Shown: positions 26,339 through 34,073 of the stretch, in pieces
Layout: the number at the start of each line of letters is the position of its first letter
Position numbering within the stretch: position 1 is the stretch's first letter
Assembly (NCBI RefSeq): GCF_014651915.1
Contig: NZ_BMXU01000001.1
Span: forward strand, 806,001 to 870,000
Direction: 5' to 3'
DNA from: Parvularcula lutaonensis
GTDB taxonomy: Bacteria > Pseudomonadota > Alphaproteobacteria > Caulobacterales > Parvularculaceae
Length of the DNA stretch: 64,000 nt
The notes under the pieces: generated by a model
What the model saw: the letters and a program-made list of their open reading frames with translations, nothing else
The model's database searches: none
Told to the model about the DNA's origin: nothing
Made by a program: the position numbers and the translations under genes

Positions 26339-28077
26339 CGTGCCTCGCCTTCGGAAGCGCTCCCGCCTCCCTGAGGCGTCGGCTCCTGTCCTGCACCTTC
26401 CAATACAGTCAGAAACCCGTCCGCGGCTACATCGTCACGCGCAGGAAAGATTCCCAGAACCGGTGCGAGGCGTTCAACAGTCCGTTTGAAAGCAGGCGCA
26501 GCGGTCCAGCCGGCCGTCGCGAAGCCATAGGTCTCCGGCGTGCCCTGCGGCTCATCGAGCGAGACCAGCAGGACATATTGCGGGTCGTAGCCGGGGAACG
26601 CGCCGATGAAGCTGGAGACCAGCGGGCCATTGTCATCATAGCCGCCAACCCCCGGTTTGTCCGCCGTGGCGGTCTTGCCGATCACGTAAAAACCCGGCGC
26701 TTCGGCCTTCCCGCCCGTGCCCTTGGTGACAGAAGTGCGGAGGGCCTTGCGCATCGCAAGGCTGACCTCAGGCGAAAGAAGCCGCTCACCATCCACTGGG
26801 TCGCTTGCGAGAAAACGCGGCGTGACTCGCCTGCCACCATTGACCAGCGCGGCAAAGGCTGCCGTCAGCTGCAGCGGCGAGACCGCGATCCCGTGGCCAT
26901 AGGAGACCGTCGCAAGCTCGGCCGGCCCCCACTGCTGGGGCAGGAGCGGGCTGCGGCTCTCTGGCAGTGTCGTCGACATCCGCTCGCGCAGGCCGAACCT
27001 GTCGAGCGCGTCGGTAAAGCCGTCCTTTCCCATGAGAAGGGCGAGCTGCGCCGTGCCGATATTCGAGCTGTAGGCGAGGATTTCCTCGACCGTCAGGACA
27101 TTGCCCTTCTCGGAATAGTCCTCGATGGCCCAGTCCCCGACCTGGAGCGGCGAAGTCACGTCAACGGGGGTGTCGAGATCGACGAGGCCCTGCTCCATCG
27201 CCAATGCGATCGTCACCGCCTTGAAGGCCGAACCCATCTCGTAAGTGTCGGAAACCGTGCGGTTCCGGCGCGCAGCGGCGGGGCTGGCACCGGGCACGTT
27301 GGGGTCGAAGTCAGGCAGGCTGACCATCGCGACCACCGAGCCGTCGCGCGCGTCCATCAGGACGCCCCATGCCGCCTTGGCGCCGAACTGCTCCTGCGCG
27401 CGGGCGAGCTCGCCCAACAGGATTGCCTGCGCGGCGATGTGCAGCGTGGTCTTCTGAAGGCCGGTCAGCTCCTGCGAGGATACGGCCGCCTCGAGCCCTG
27501 TCACGCCGCCACGGCCGGGGATCTGGTAGCCGACCACGTGGCTGAAGAGCCGTCCCTGCGGATAGGCACGGATGTCCTCCTCCGGGAAGGTCACCCCCGG
27601 CAGGCCCAGCGCCAGCACCTGCTCGCGCTGTTTCTCCGAGATCACACGGTCAATGACGACGCGCTGCTTGGCTTCGAGCTTGAGGCTCAGCTTGATCGGA
27701 TCGACATGCGGGAAGATCCTGGCAATGCCCGCAGCCGCCTCGGCGGGGTCCCAGACCTCCTTGCCGTCGATCGCAAGGCCGAAGCCCTTCACCGTCAGCG
27801 CCAGCGCACGCCCCTCGCGGTCGAGGAGACGCGCGGGGCCCTGGTCCGCGGCAACGATTTCCGGCTTGTAAACCGGCGGCGGAGTGTCGAGGGCGAGCTG
27901 CGTGGTGCGCAGGCCGAGAATGGCGAACGCGGCCGCGAGGCCGGCGCCGCACATGATCAGTCGGCGGCGAATGCTTTCGCGCTGCTTCGCAGGGTCGATC
28001 TTCGGGCCACCTCGACGCGCGGCCAACTCATCGAAAACGACATCAACTTCGAAGCGCCCGGGGGACAGGGTGCTCAC
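26335..28077 (-). CDS. ftsI: Septal transpeptidase FtsI (PBP3)
   Basis: FtsI is the monofunctional class B penicillin-binding protein that crosslinks septal peptidoglycan. The 580-aa protein has a short cytoplasmic tail, one membrane span (about 41-58), a dimerisation/pedestal region starting LLDREGRALA, and a transpeptidase domain. The serine motif is S283-A-F-K286 in YEMGSAFKAVT, and the SxN motif is SSN at 337-339. The third motif is K468-T-A rather than the usual KTG, in VIGKTATADKP. The start is GTG 28077, which overlaps the ftsL stop (GTGA). The protein ends with a Gly/Ser/Glu-rich tail. Confidence 0.96.
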   Translation of the reverse strand: MSTLSPGRFEVDVVFDELAARRGGPKIDPAKQRESIRRRLIMCGAGLAAAFAILGLRTTQLALDTPPPVYKPEIVAADQGPARLLDREGRALALTVKGFGLAIDGKEVWDPAEAAAGIARIFPHVDPIKLSLKLEAKQRVVIDRVISEKQREQVLALGLPGVTFPEEDIRAYPQGRLFSHVVGYQIPGRGGVTGLEAAVSSQELTGLQKTTLHIAAQAILLGELARAQEQFGAKAAWGVLMDARDGSVVAMVSLPDFDPNVPGASPAAARRNRTVSDTYEMGSAFKAVTIALAMEQGLVDLDTPVDVTSPLQVGDWAIEDYSEKGNVLTVEEILAYSSNIGTAQLALLMGKDGFTDALDRFGLRERMSTTLPESRSPLLPQQWGPAELATVSYGHGIAVSPLQLTAAFAALVNGGRRVTPRFLASDPVDGERLLSPEVSLAMRKALRTSVTKGTGGKAEAPGFYVIGKTATADKPGVGGYDDNGPLVSSFIGAFPGYDPQYVLLVSLDEPQGTPETYGFATAGWTAAPAFKRTVERLAPVLGIFPARDDVAADGFLTVLEGAGQEPTPQGGGSASEGEAR

Positions 28078-28385
28078 GGACGGTTCTCCATCCTCGCAGC
28101 GGGATCGATGACATCAAGCAACACGTCTCCATCTGCCAGCTGGCGCCCGCTGCCCGGCGCCAAAGGAAGACGACCCTGACTAAGTTCATTGAGTCGCGGT
28201 GCGGATTCCAGAACTTCCACCTCGAACTGGAGCCGGTCGATCTCCGCCTGGAGCTGCGCCTCCTGCCGCTCGAGCTTGGCGATAGCGCGAGCCTCCATGC
28301 GGACCTGGTGCTCTGCAGAGAGGCGGAAGATGGCCGAACCGGTGAGGATCGCGGCAAGGGCTGCAAAAGACAGAAGACGGATCAT
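28074..28385 (-). CDS. ftsL: Cell division protein FtsL
   Basis: FtsL is a small bitopic divisome protein that works with FtsB and FtsQ to activate FtsWI. The 103-aa protein has an N-terminal membrane span ([20 protein letters not shown]), then a periplasmic coiled coil with heptad pattern ([31 protein letters not shown]) and a short polar tail. The start at 28385 is fixed by the ATGA overlap with rsmH. Sequence conservation of FtsL is low; identification rests on topology, coiled coil and position between rsmH and ftsI. Confidence 0.9.
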   Translation of the reverse strand: MIRLLSFAALAAILTGSAIFRLSAEHQVRMEARAIAKLERQEAQLQAEIDRLQFEVEVLESAPRLNELSQGRLPLAPGSGRQLADGDVLLDVIDPAARMENRP

Positions 28386-29389
28386 CGATGCTGGCTCCAG
28401 CGTTCTTGGAGGTCGGAAAAGACGAGTGACGGCGCCCCGAGGGACTGAAGACGGTCTCGGGCCCAAAGAGTCGGATCGGCATCGGTGCGGATGGCGGCGC
28501 GCAGCTTGGCGGAGCGGGCCCGCGGGTTCTCGGCAGCCTCGGCCTCGCTGGCGGCGAGGGCTTTTTTATTCTCGAGGATGAAGCTCGGCGCCGCGCGGCG
28601 AACCTCCGGCAGGTGGCGCGAACCCGTGCCTTCGTTCCCCGAAGCGATGGCCAGGAACTTCTTCACGATACGGTCTTCGAGGGAGTGGAAGGTCACGACG
28701 ACCAGCCGCCCCCCCGGTTTCAGCGAGCGTTCCGCCGCCATCAGGGCACGGACCAGCTGGCCAAGTTCGTCATTAACGAAAATCCGTATCGCCTGGAACA
28801 TGCGCGTCGCCGGATGGATCTTGTCCTTCGGGCGCTGCGGACCCGCGAGGGCTGCAAGCTGACCGGTCGTGGTGATCGGCGCCTTCTCCCGCGCACGGAC
28901 GATCGCCGCGGCGAGCTGCCCTGCCCGGCGCTCCTCGCCATATTGCCAAAGGATCGTCTTGAGATCGTTCTGGTCGAGTTCGGCGATCACCTTCTCGGCC
29001 GACACGCCGTCACCCATCCGCATGTCGAGCGGGCCGTCGCGCATGAAGGAAAATCCGCGCTCTGACTGGTCGAGTTGCATCGACGAGACACCGAGGTCGA
29101 ACACCGCGCCGTCGAGGCCGTCAGGCGCATGGATCGCCGCTTCCTCCGACAGGGTGTCGAAGGACCGGTGGATCAGGACAAGCCTGTCATGGCCCGCAAA
29201 GCGCTCGCGCCCCGCCTCGATCGCGGTGAGATCGCGGTCGAAAGCCAGCACTCTGGCGCCGCTATCGAGGATCGCAGAGGTGTAGCCGCCTGCACCGAAC
29301 GTGCCGTCCGCAATGACCTGGCCCTTGCCGGGCTTCAGCGCCGCGAGGACCTCCGGCAGCATGACGGGGACGTGGGGAGCCTCGCTCAT
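28382..29389 (-). CDS. rsmH: 16S rRNA m4C1402 N4-methyltransferase RsmH (MraW)
   Basis: RsmH methylates the N4 of C1402 in 16S rRNA using S-adenosylmethionine. The 335-aa protein begins [36 protein letters not shown] (SAM-binding GTFGAGG) and carries [86 protein letters not shown]. It is second in the dcw operon, with ATGA overlaps to mraZ and ftsL. Confidence 0.98.
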   Translation of the reverse strand: MSEAPHVPVMLPEVLAALKPGKGQVIADGTFGAGGYTSAILDSGARVLAFDRDLTAIEAGRERFAGHDRLVLIHRSFDTLSEEAAIHAPDGLDGAVFDLGVSSMQLDQSERGFSFMRDGPLDMRMGDGVSAEKVIAELDQNDLKTILWQYGEERRAGQLAAAIVRAREKAPITTTGQLAALAGPQRPKDKIHPATRMFQAIRIFVNDELGQLVRALMAAERSLKPGGRLVVVTFHSLEDRIVKKFLAIASGNEGTGSRHLPEVRRAAPSFILENKKALAASEAEAAENPRARSAKLRAAIRTDADPTLWARDRLQSLGAPSLVFSDLQERWSQHR

Positions 29390-29904
29390 GGCTTCCTCCC
29401 CGCTTGCACAGAAGGGAGCATCCGCGCCCGGAGCGTGTCGCGATTGCGGTCCGCGGCCTCCCGCGCCCTCGCACGGCGATCGTCGAGATAGGCCTTCGTC
29501 GCAAGAATGAAGTGCCAGCCACGCCCCGCAAAGGCGATTGGCCCTTCGAGCTTGGCGAATTCCCGGAAGTCCTTCGGCAGCGACGTCCGCCCGGTGTCAT
29601 CGATCGGCAGGGGTTGGACCCCGCCGGTGATCTCGTCCTCGAGGGCCCAGCGGTCCTCGTCATAAACGTCCTGCCCGGCCACCGCCTCCAGCAGGTCGTC
29701 CATCAGGCTCGCGGGACCGCACTGGATGACCGGCTCCGTCAGCGACTGGAAAACATGGATCTGCGGTGCGCCGAGGATCTGACGAAAATCTGCGGGCACG
29801 ACGATGCGGCCCTTGGAGTCGAGCTTGCCATCAAAGCGCCCCGAAAAGCGGGCAGCACGGCGCGTCCCCTGACGCTCAACGACCTGTCCCTCGCCAGCGC
29901 TCAT
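29386..29904 (-). CDS. mraZ: Transcriptional regulator MraZ
   Basis: MraZ is an AbrB-fold DNA-binding protein that binds repeats upstream of its own operon and represses or modulates dcw transcription. The 172-aa protein has the two tandem SpoVT/AbrB-like domains: first [25 protein letters not shown], second [32 protein letters not shown]. The C-terminal tail ([13 protein letters not shown]) is basic and helical. It is the first gene of the cluster, and its operator is present at 29998-30031. Confidence 0.96.
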   Translation of the reverse strand: MSAGEGQVVERQGTRRAARFSGRFDGKLDSKGRIVVPADFRQILGAPQIHVFQSLTEPVIQCGPASLMDDLLEAVAGQDVYDEDRWALEDEITGGVQPLPIDDTGRTSLPKDFREFAKLEGPIAFAGRGWHFILATKAYLDDRRARAREAADRNRDTLRARMLPSVQAGRKP

Positions 29905-29997
29905 GCAGCCATTGTCCTCTTCGCGTGCGTTCTGCCCTCAGAGCCCCGGTCCCTGTCCGGTCTACGGAGCTTTCCGGGCCAATTCTTCGGCCCTCAA

Positions 29998-30031
29998 TGG
30001 TTTCAGATGGGCTAACATGGGCTGAGTTGGG
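29998..30031 (-). promoter_or_regulatory. MraZ operator: four TGG[GT] repeats at 10-bp spacing
   Basis: On the plus strand TGGT (29998-30001), TGGG (30008-30011), TGGG (30018-30021) and TGGG (30028-30031) recur at exactly 10-bp intervals, about 94-127 bp upstream of the mraZ start. TGGG repeats one helical turn apart are the known binding pattern of MraZ. Three are perfect and the gene-proximal one is imperfect. The repeats read opposite to mraZ transcription. Confidence 0.85.
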
Positions 30032-30039
30032 AAACAACG

Positions 30040-30056
30040 GCACATCGCAGATGTGC
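30040..30056. repeat. 17-bp inverted repeat beside the MraZ operator
   Basis: GCACATC (30040-30046) and GATGTGC (30050-30056) form a perfect dyad around GCA. It lies 8 bp beyond the last MraZ repeat, between the operator and rnpB, and could be a second operator or part of the dcw promoter region. No regulator is known from sequence. Confidence 0.5.
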
Positions 30057-30135
30057 AAAACTCGTTAATGAGCCATGAATGCTCGCTCAGCCATCTGAAA
30101 TAGCTGAGAGAATACAGCTCGGACATTGTGGAAAG

Positions 30136-30521
30136 AGGCGTCAGGCGGCCGGTAAGCCGGGTTCTGTCGGGGGCCTCACGGCCCGCTGGACGACCATTCA
30201 TCTCGGGCGTCCTCTTGCGAGGGCGCTCCTGCAACCAACCCGGACGGCTCAGCCTGGCGGCGGACCTGTGTTGCCACGCGCCGTCCCTATTCGGTCTTGC
30301 TCCGGGTGGGGCTTGCCTATGCCCGCGCCATTGCTGGCCCGGCGGTGCGCTTTTACCGCACCTTTTCACCCTTACCCCCCGCCAAGGGGGGCGGTTGTTC
30401 TCTGTGGCGCTTTCCCGCAGCTCGCGCTGGCCGGGCGTTACCCGGCACCCTGCCGCCATGGAGCCCGGACTTTCCTCGAGGCTCGCGCCCCGCGGTCGCC
30501 TGGCCACCTGACACCCCGGGA
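30136..30521 (-). ncRNA. rnpB: RNase P RNA, bacterial class A
   Basis: This is the catalytic RNA of RNase P, which matures tRNA 5' ends. Read on the minus strand it contains the universal GAGGAAAGTCCGGGCTCC near the 5' end (30477 to 30460), GTAAGGGTGAAAAGGTGCGGTAA, the CR-V AGATGAATGGTCGTC (30203 to 30189) and the 3' ACAGAACCCGGCTTA (30167 to 30153). P1 pairs 30515-30504 with 30148-30137 over 12 bp including two G-U pairs, which sets the ends to within a few bases. Its 3' end lies about 100 bp upstream of the MraZ operator and on the same strand, so read-through into the dcw operon is possible. Open frames over this stretch are not genes. Confidence 0.96.
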
Positions 30522-30528
30522 TGTGGGC

Positions 30529-30534
30529 ATTTTA
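30529..30534 (-). promoter_or_regulatory. Candidate -10 element of rnpB
   Basis: TAAAAT on the minus strand (30534 to 30529) is placed 12 bases before the start of the P1 helix, as a -10 box should be. No good -35 is visible 17 bp upstream, so this is tentative. Confidence 0.35.
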
Positions 30535-30580
30535 CGCCGACGTGTCCATAGGTAGGAGCGCGGCAGGAACGCGAGGAACC

Positions 30581-31600
30581 ATGGCACTGAGGATCGGCAT
30601 TGTCGGAACCGGCAAGATTGCAAGGCAGCACGCGGCAGCGATGGGCATGACCGATGCTGTCGAGATCGTCGCCGTGGCCAGCCGTTCGAAGGCGACCGCC
30701 GAAGCCTTCGCGGCTGATTTCGGCCGTGCCGAGGCCGTGGAAGGCACCCATGCCCTCCTCGCCCTTCCTTCGGTGGAGGCGGTCTACATCGCAACGCCCA
30801 CCTCCGCGAAGGAAGGGATCGCCCTCGCCGCCATTGAAGCAGGCAAGCACGTCCTCGTGGAGAAGCCGCTCGCCAGCGACTCATCGGCGCAGAAGCTTGC
30901 CGAGGCAGCGAAGGCCATGGGCGTTGCCGTGATGGATGCCACCCACTTCACTCACAACCCGCGCACCCACACCATCCGCAAGCGGAAGGCGAAGGACATC
31001 GGCACGCCACAGAGCCTGTTCTCGGTCTTCCACGCCCATGTCGGCGGGCCGGAGAACATCCGCTTTGACACCGAGCTCGAACCGCAGGGCGCGCTTGGCG
31101 ACCTTGGCTGGTATTGCTGCCGCGCCGTCATCGAGCTTCTCGAACCGCGAGGCGCTCTCGCCAGCGCCGAGGCCCGCGGCACGTGGGAGGGCGACGCGCT
31201 GACCGCCGTCACCGCCCTCCTCGATTTCGAGGACGGCACCCGCGCCTCTTTCGATTGCGGGTTCCGGGCAGGCGCATTCAGCCAGGACCTGATCCTCGTC
31301 GGCAGTGAAGGCATCCTGTCCATGGACGATTTCGTCCATGATTTCGAGCGCGGCCACCTCCTTGCACCGCACCCGGACATTCCCTCGGGCTACACTCTCC
31401 GTAAGGGGAGGATGGCGCGGCATGACCGCCTTTATATCGAGACACCTGCGCCGAAGAGCCATGTGATCCTGCTTCTCGAAGAGTTCGCGCGCCTCGCCGC
31501 CGATCCACGGGGCGAGGCGACGCTGGCGGCGGGCGCGCGTATGGGGGATACGCAAGCGCTGGTCGATGCCGCCTGGCGGGCAGCCATCGCTGCCCGGTGA
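30581..31600 (+). CDS. Gfo/Idh/MocA-family NAD(P)-dependent oxidoreductase
   Basis: This 339-aa protein is a two-domain dehydrogenase of the glucose-fructose oxidoreductase/inositol dehydrogenase/dihydrodiol dehydrogenase superfamily. The N-terminal Rossmann domain begins RIGIVGTGKIARQHAAAM. The family motif EKP is in HVLVEKPLASDS and the fold signature GALGDLGWYC is near residue 175. The second domain is the usual open beta sheet. ATG 30581 is preceded by GAGGA; a longer frame reaches into the rnpB promoter and is rejected. The gene is alone, divergent from rnpB, so the sugar or diol substrate cannot be named. Confidence 0.9.
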   Translation: MALRIGIVGTGKIARQHAAAMGMTDAVEIVAVASRSKATAEAFAADFGRAEAVEGTHALLALPSVEAVYIATPTSAKEGIALAAIEAGKHVLVEKPLASDSSAQKLAEAAKAMGVAVMDATHFTHNPRTHTIRKRKAKDIGTPQSLFSVFHAHVGGPENIRFDTELEPQGALGDLGWYCCRAVIELLEPRGALASAEARGTWEGDALTAVTALLDFEDGTRASFDCGFRAGAFSQDLILVGSEGILSMDDFVHDFERGHLLAPHPDIPSGYTLRKGRMARHDRLYIETPAPKSHVILLLEEFARLAADPRGEATLAAGARMGDTQALVDAAWRAAIAAR

Positions 31601-31789
31601 GGAGACGCTAATCTGCCCTTAGAGCCTCCTCGGTCTGCGCCGCGCCAGGGCAGCGACGAGGATGCAGCGTGACCTGGCCATCGTTCTGCCTCCCTGGTTC
31701 TCGGCACGCTGCTTCTCGACCTGGCTTGGGGGAACTGCCAATGACACCCGCAGCCAGCCGTGAGCGAAAAGCGCTACGTCACAGCCTTT

Positions 31790-32398
31790 TCAGGGCCTTG
31801 GTTTGGGTAAGGACAATTTGAAGAGAATGGCCGCGCCGCGGAGGAGGAACGCCGCCCCGCCCCCTGCCGCGAAGGCCAAGGCTTCGGTCGCCGGGGACAT
31901 GGCCATCAAGGCATAGACCAATGCGCCAAAAAGCGCTGCGGTTGCGTAGATGTCTTCCTTGAAGATCAGTGGCTCGCGGTTGGCGACAACGTCGCGCAGA
32001 AGCCCCCCGAAAGTCGCCGTGATCGTCCCCATGACCAGTACTATGACGATCCCATAGCCGAGCTCCGCCGCCTTGGCCGCGCCCGTGACCGCGAAAAGCG
32101 CCAGCCCAAGGGCATCGGCCCAGCGCAGCGGCTTCCAGGCATCGACGGCGTTCGCGGCAAAGAAGGCCACCAAGCCACCGGCCGCAGCAAACGCAAGCAC
32201 CACGGTGTCCTCCAGCCAGAACACAGGCTGGTCCAGCAGCAAGTCCCGCAGCGTCCCTCCCCCCACAGCAGGCAGGAAGGAAAGCATGATGACCCCGAAA
32301 AGATCCATGCGCAGCCGGACAGCAGCGACGCCACCTGACAGCGCGAAGACGAACGTCCCCGCGCGGTCCGCGATCAGGAGCAGGAGTTCGGGGGTCAA
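31790..32398 (-). CDS. Trimeric intracellular cation channel (TRIC)-family protein
   Basis: This 202-aa inner-membrane protein belongs to the TRIC/YicG (former UPF0126) family of small cation channels. It consists of two homologous three-helix repeats plus a last helix. The repeat signatures are visible as FVFALSGGVAAVRLRMDLFGV...GGGTLRDLLLDQ and LFAVTGAAKAAE...TITATFGGLLRDVV. The start is TTG 32398, three bases after the stop of the isomerase gene, without a clear Shine-Dalgarno, so translation probably depends on coupling. It is the last gene of a five-gene minus-strand run starting with ilvE. Ion selectivity is not evident. Confidence 0.9.
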   Translation of the reverse strand: MTPELLLLIADRAGTFVFALSGGVAAVRLRMDLFGVIMLSFLPAVGGGTLRDLLLDQPVFWLEDTVVLAFAAAGGLVAFFAANAVDAWKPLRWADALGLALFAVTGAAKAAELGYGIVIVLVMGTITATFGGLLRDVVANREPLIFKEDIYATAALFGALVYALMAMSPATEALAFAAGGGAAFLLRGAAILFKLSLPKPRP

Positions 32399-32401
32399 GG
32401 A

Positions 32402-33010
32402 TCAGGCGTTCTTCTGGCGAAGGATCTCGAGTTCGACATCGCCCAGCCGGTCCTTGCCGAAAAACAGCTCGTCTCCGACGAAGAAGCTCGGCAGGCCGAA
32501 CACCCCGCGCGTCACAGCGGCATTGGTCATCTCCGCGAGCTTCGCCTTCACCTCGGGCGACTGCGCCTTTTGAAGGATCGCCGAGCCGCGCAGGCCTTCC
32601 TTGTCGAGGCGGTCGGTGAAGACGTCGACATTGTCCATCTGCAGGTTCTCTTCCCACATGCCGCGGAAACAGGCCCGGTCATAGGCTTCGCCCTGCCCGG
32701 TTTCATGGGCGGCGACGGCACCGCGCATCATCAGCAGCGAGTTCTGCGGGAAGTTGTGGTTCATCTGGAAGTCGGTGATCTTGTGCTTCTTCATGAAGCG
32801 CCGCATTTCCAGCATCTCGTATTCCATGCGTCCCTTCACCGGGCCGAAGCGGTAAAACGGTGACTGGTTGCCGGTCTCCTTGAAGATTCCTCCCAGCAGG
32901 ACCGGGGTGCGCCTGAAGACGACATCCGTCCGCGCCTCGATCTCCGGCAGGACCCGCCAGGCGAGATAGGCGTTCGGGCTTCCGTAATCATAGAGAAACT
33001 CAGGGGTCAT
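32402..33010 (-). CDS. 2-hydroxychromene-2-carboxylate isomerase-like (kappa GST/DsbA fold)
   Basis: This 202-aa thioredoxin-fold protein is of the DsbA/HCCA isomerase family. The N-terminal EFLYDYGSPNAYLAWRVLP has the serine that replaces the DsbA cysteine and holds glutathione in HCCA isomerase. The C-terminal GVFGLPSFFVGDELFFGKDRLGDVE is the typical cis-proline and substrate region. It probably performs a glutathione-dependent isomerisation in aromatic degradation or an unknown detoxification step. ATG 33010 overlaps the SDR stop as TGATG; the frame six codons upstream is inside the SDR gene. No other naphthalene-pathway genes are nearby, so the substrate is open. Confidence 0.88.
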   Translation of the reverse strand: MTPEFLYDYGSPNAYLAWRVLPEIEARTDVVFRRTPVLLGGIFKETGNQSPFYRFGPVKGRMEYEMLEMRRFMKKHKITDFQMNHNFPQNSLLMMRGAVAAHETGQGEAYDRACFRGMWEENLQMDNVDVFTDRLDKEGLRGSAILQKAQSPEVKAKLAEMTNAAVTRGVFGLPSFFVGDELFFGKDRLGDVELEILRQKNA

Positions 33011-33741
33011 CACCAATTCTCCTTCCACGGACGAAGGTCGAGCTCATGCGTCCAGGAATCACGCGGCTGCTTGTGCAGCATGACATAGTTCCGTGCGATA
33101 TGGTCGGGGTTCAGCAGCCGGTCATCAGCGCGGCGCTCGTCGGCATCGGGCACGTTCTCGCGGATGAACCTAGAATCGATCATGCCATCGACGATGACAT
33201 GCGCGACATGGATGCCCTCGGGGCCCAGCTCCCGCGCCATGGACTGCGCGAGCGCCCGGAGCGCGTGCTTGGCTCCCGCGAATGCCGAGTAGCCTTTCCC
33301 TCCGCGCACGGAGGCCGTGGCACCGGTGAAGATGATCGTCCCGCGCCCCCGCTCCATCTGGCGCTTGGCGACTTCACGGCCCATAAGGAACCCGGCGAAG
33401 GCCGCCATTTCCCACACCTTGCGATAAACCCGCGATGTCGTGGCGGTGATCGGGAAATTGACGTTCGCACCGATATTGAAGACCGCAACCTCTATCGGCC
33501 CGACCTCGCGCTCGATCCTGCCGATGAGAGCGATGACCTCGTCTTCGTCCCGCGCATCCGCAGGCATGGCGAGGGCGTCATGGCCCTCGTCGCGGATCGA
33601 CTTCGCCAGTTTCTCAAGATCATCCTTATGCCGAGGACGACGCACGAGACAGCTCGTCAGCCCTTCTCTTGCGAAGGCGCGCCCGACCGCAGCGCCGGTG
33701 TCGTCACCGGCGCCGATCACCAGGCAGGCTCTGCGGCTCAT
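33010..33741 (-). CDS. Atypical short-chain dehydrogenase/reductase
   Basis: This 243-aa Rossmann-fold protein is of the SDR superfamily. The nucleotide-binding N-terminus is CLVIGAGDDTGAAVGRAFAREG, an altered glycine motif, and the central strand has VFNIGANVNFPI where NNAG is usual. The active-site helix reads GYSAFAGAKHALRALAQSMARELG: four residues before the lysine there is Phe, so the canonical Tyr of YxxxK is absent. Catalysis by the usual mechanism is doubtful. It is coupled to DUF2834 upstream (ATGA) and to the isomerase downstream (TGATG). Confidence 0.88.
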   Translation of the reverse strand: MSRRACLVIGAGDDTGAAVGRAFAREGLTSCLVRRPRHKDDLEKLAKSIRDEGHDALAMPADARDEDEVIALIGRIEREVGPIEVAVFNIGANVNFPITATTSRVYRKVWEMAAFAGFLMGREVAKRQMERGRGTIIFTGATASVRGGKGYSAFAGAKHALRALAQSMARELGPEGIHVAHVIVDGMIDSRFIRENVPDADERRADDRLLNPDHIARNYVMLHKQPRDSWTHELDLRPWKENW

Positions 33742-34073
33742 GTGCCGCCGCCTTTCTCAAGCTGTGCCATTCTCAGGAGGAGGTATCCAGCGAACGCGGT
33801 TGCAACGCCGGGAACGAAGGCGACAGGAATGAAGACCCAGCCATGCCTGATCCCCAGGCTCGATCGTTCATAGAGGATCCAGACGATCAGGATCAGACCA
33901 CAGATTATCGTATCGAGCGAGTAGCCCGCAGCGAACGGGTTCACGAATCCTGCCGCGAACGCGCCGACAATATCGCCGCTTTCGAGCGCTGGCGGCAGGA
34001 CATAGATGAGGAAAAAGAGCGTGAAAGCCGCGCCGAGCGCCGCAATGAGCCCTCTGAACGCGGCCATGTTCAT
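33738..34073 (-). CDS. DUF2834 membrane protein
   Basis: This 111-aa protein has three predicted membrane spans (about 8-27, 50-70, 80-100) and the DUF2834 pattern: a FVNPFAAGYSLDTIICGLILIVWILYE core followed by GIRHGWVFIPVAFVPGVATAFAGYLLLR. Function is unknown. The ATG overlaps the ilvE stop (TGATG) and its own stop overlaps the SDR start (ATGA), so it is firmly within this operon. Confidence 0.85.
   Translation of the reverse strand: MNMAAFRGLIAALGAAFTLFFLIYVLPPALESGDIVGAFAAGFVNPFAAGYSLDTIICGLILIVWILYERSSLGIRHGWVFIPVAFVPGVATAFAGYLLLRMAQLEKGGGT

Noticed and set aside
30079-30555. Open frames on both strands at 30.1-30.5 kb
   Set aside because: The stretch is RNase P RNA; conserved RNA motifs and the P1 pairing explain it fully.
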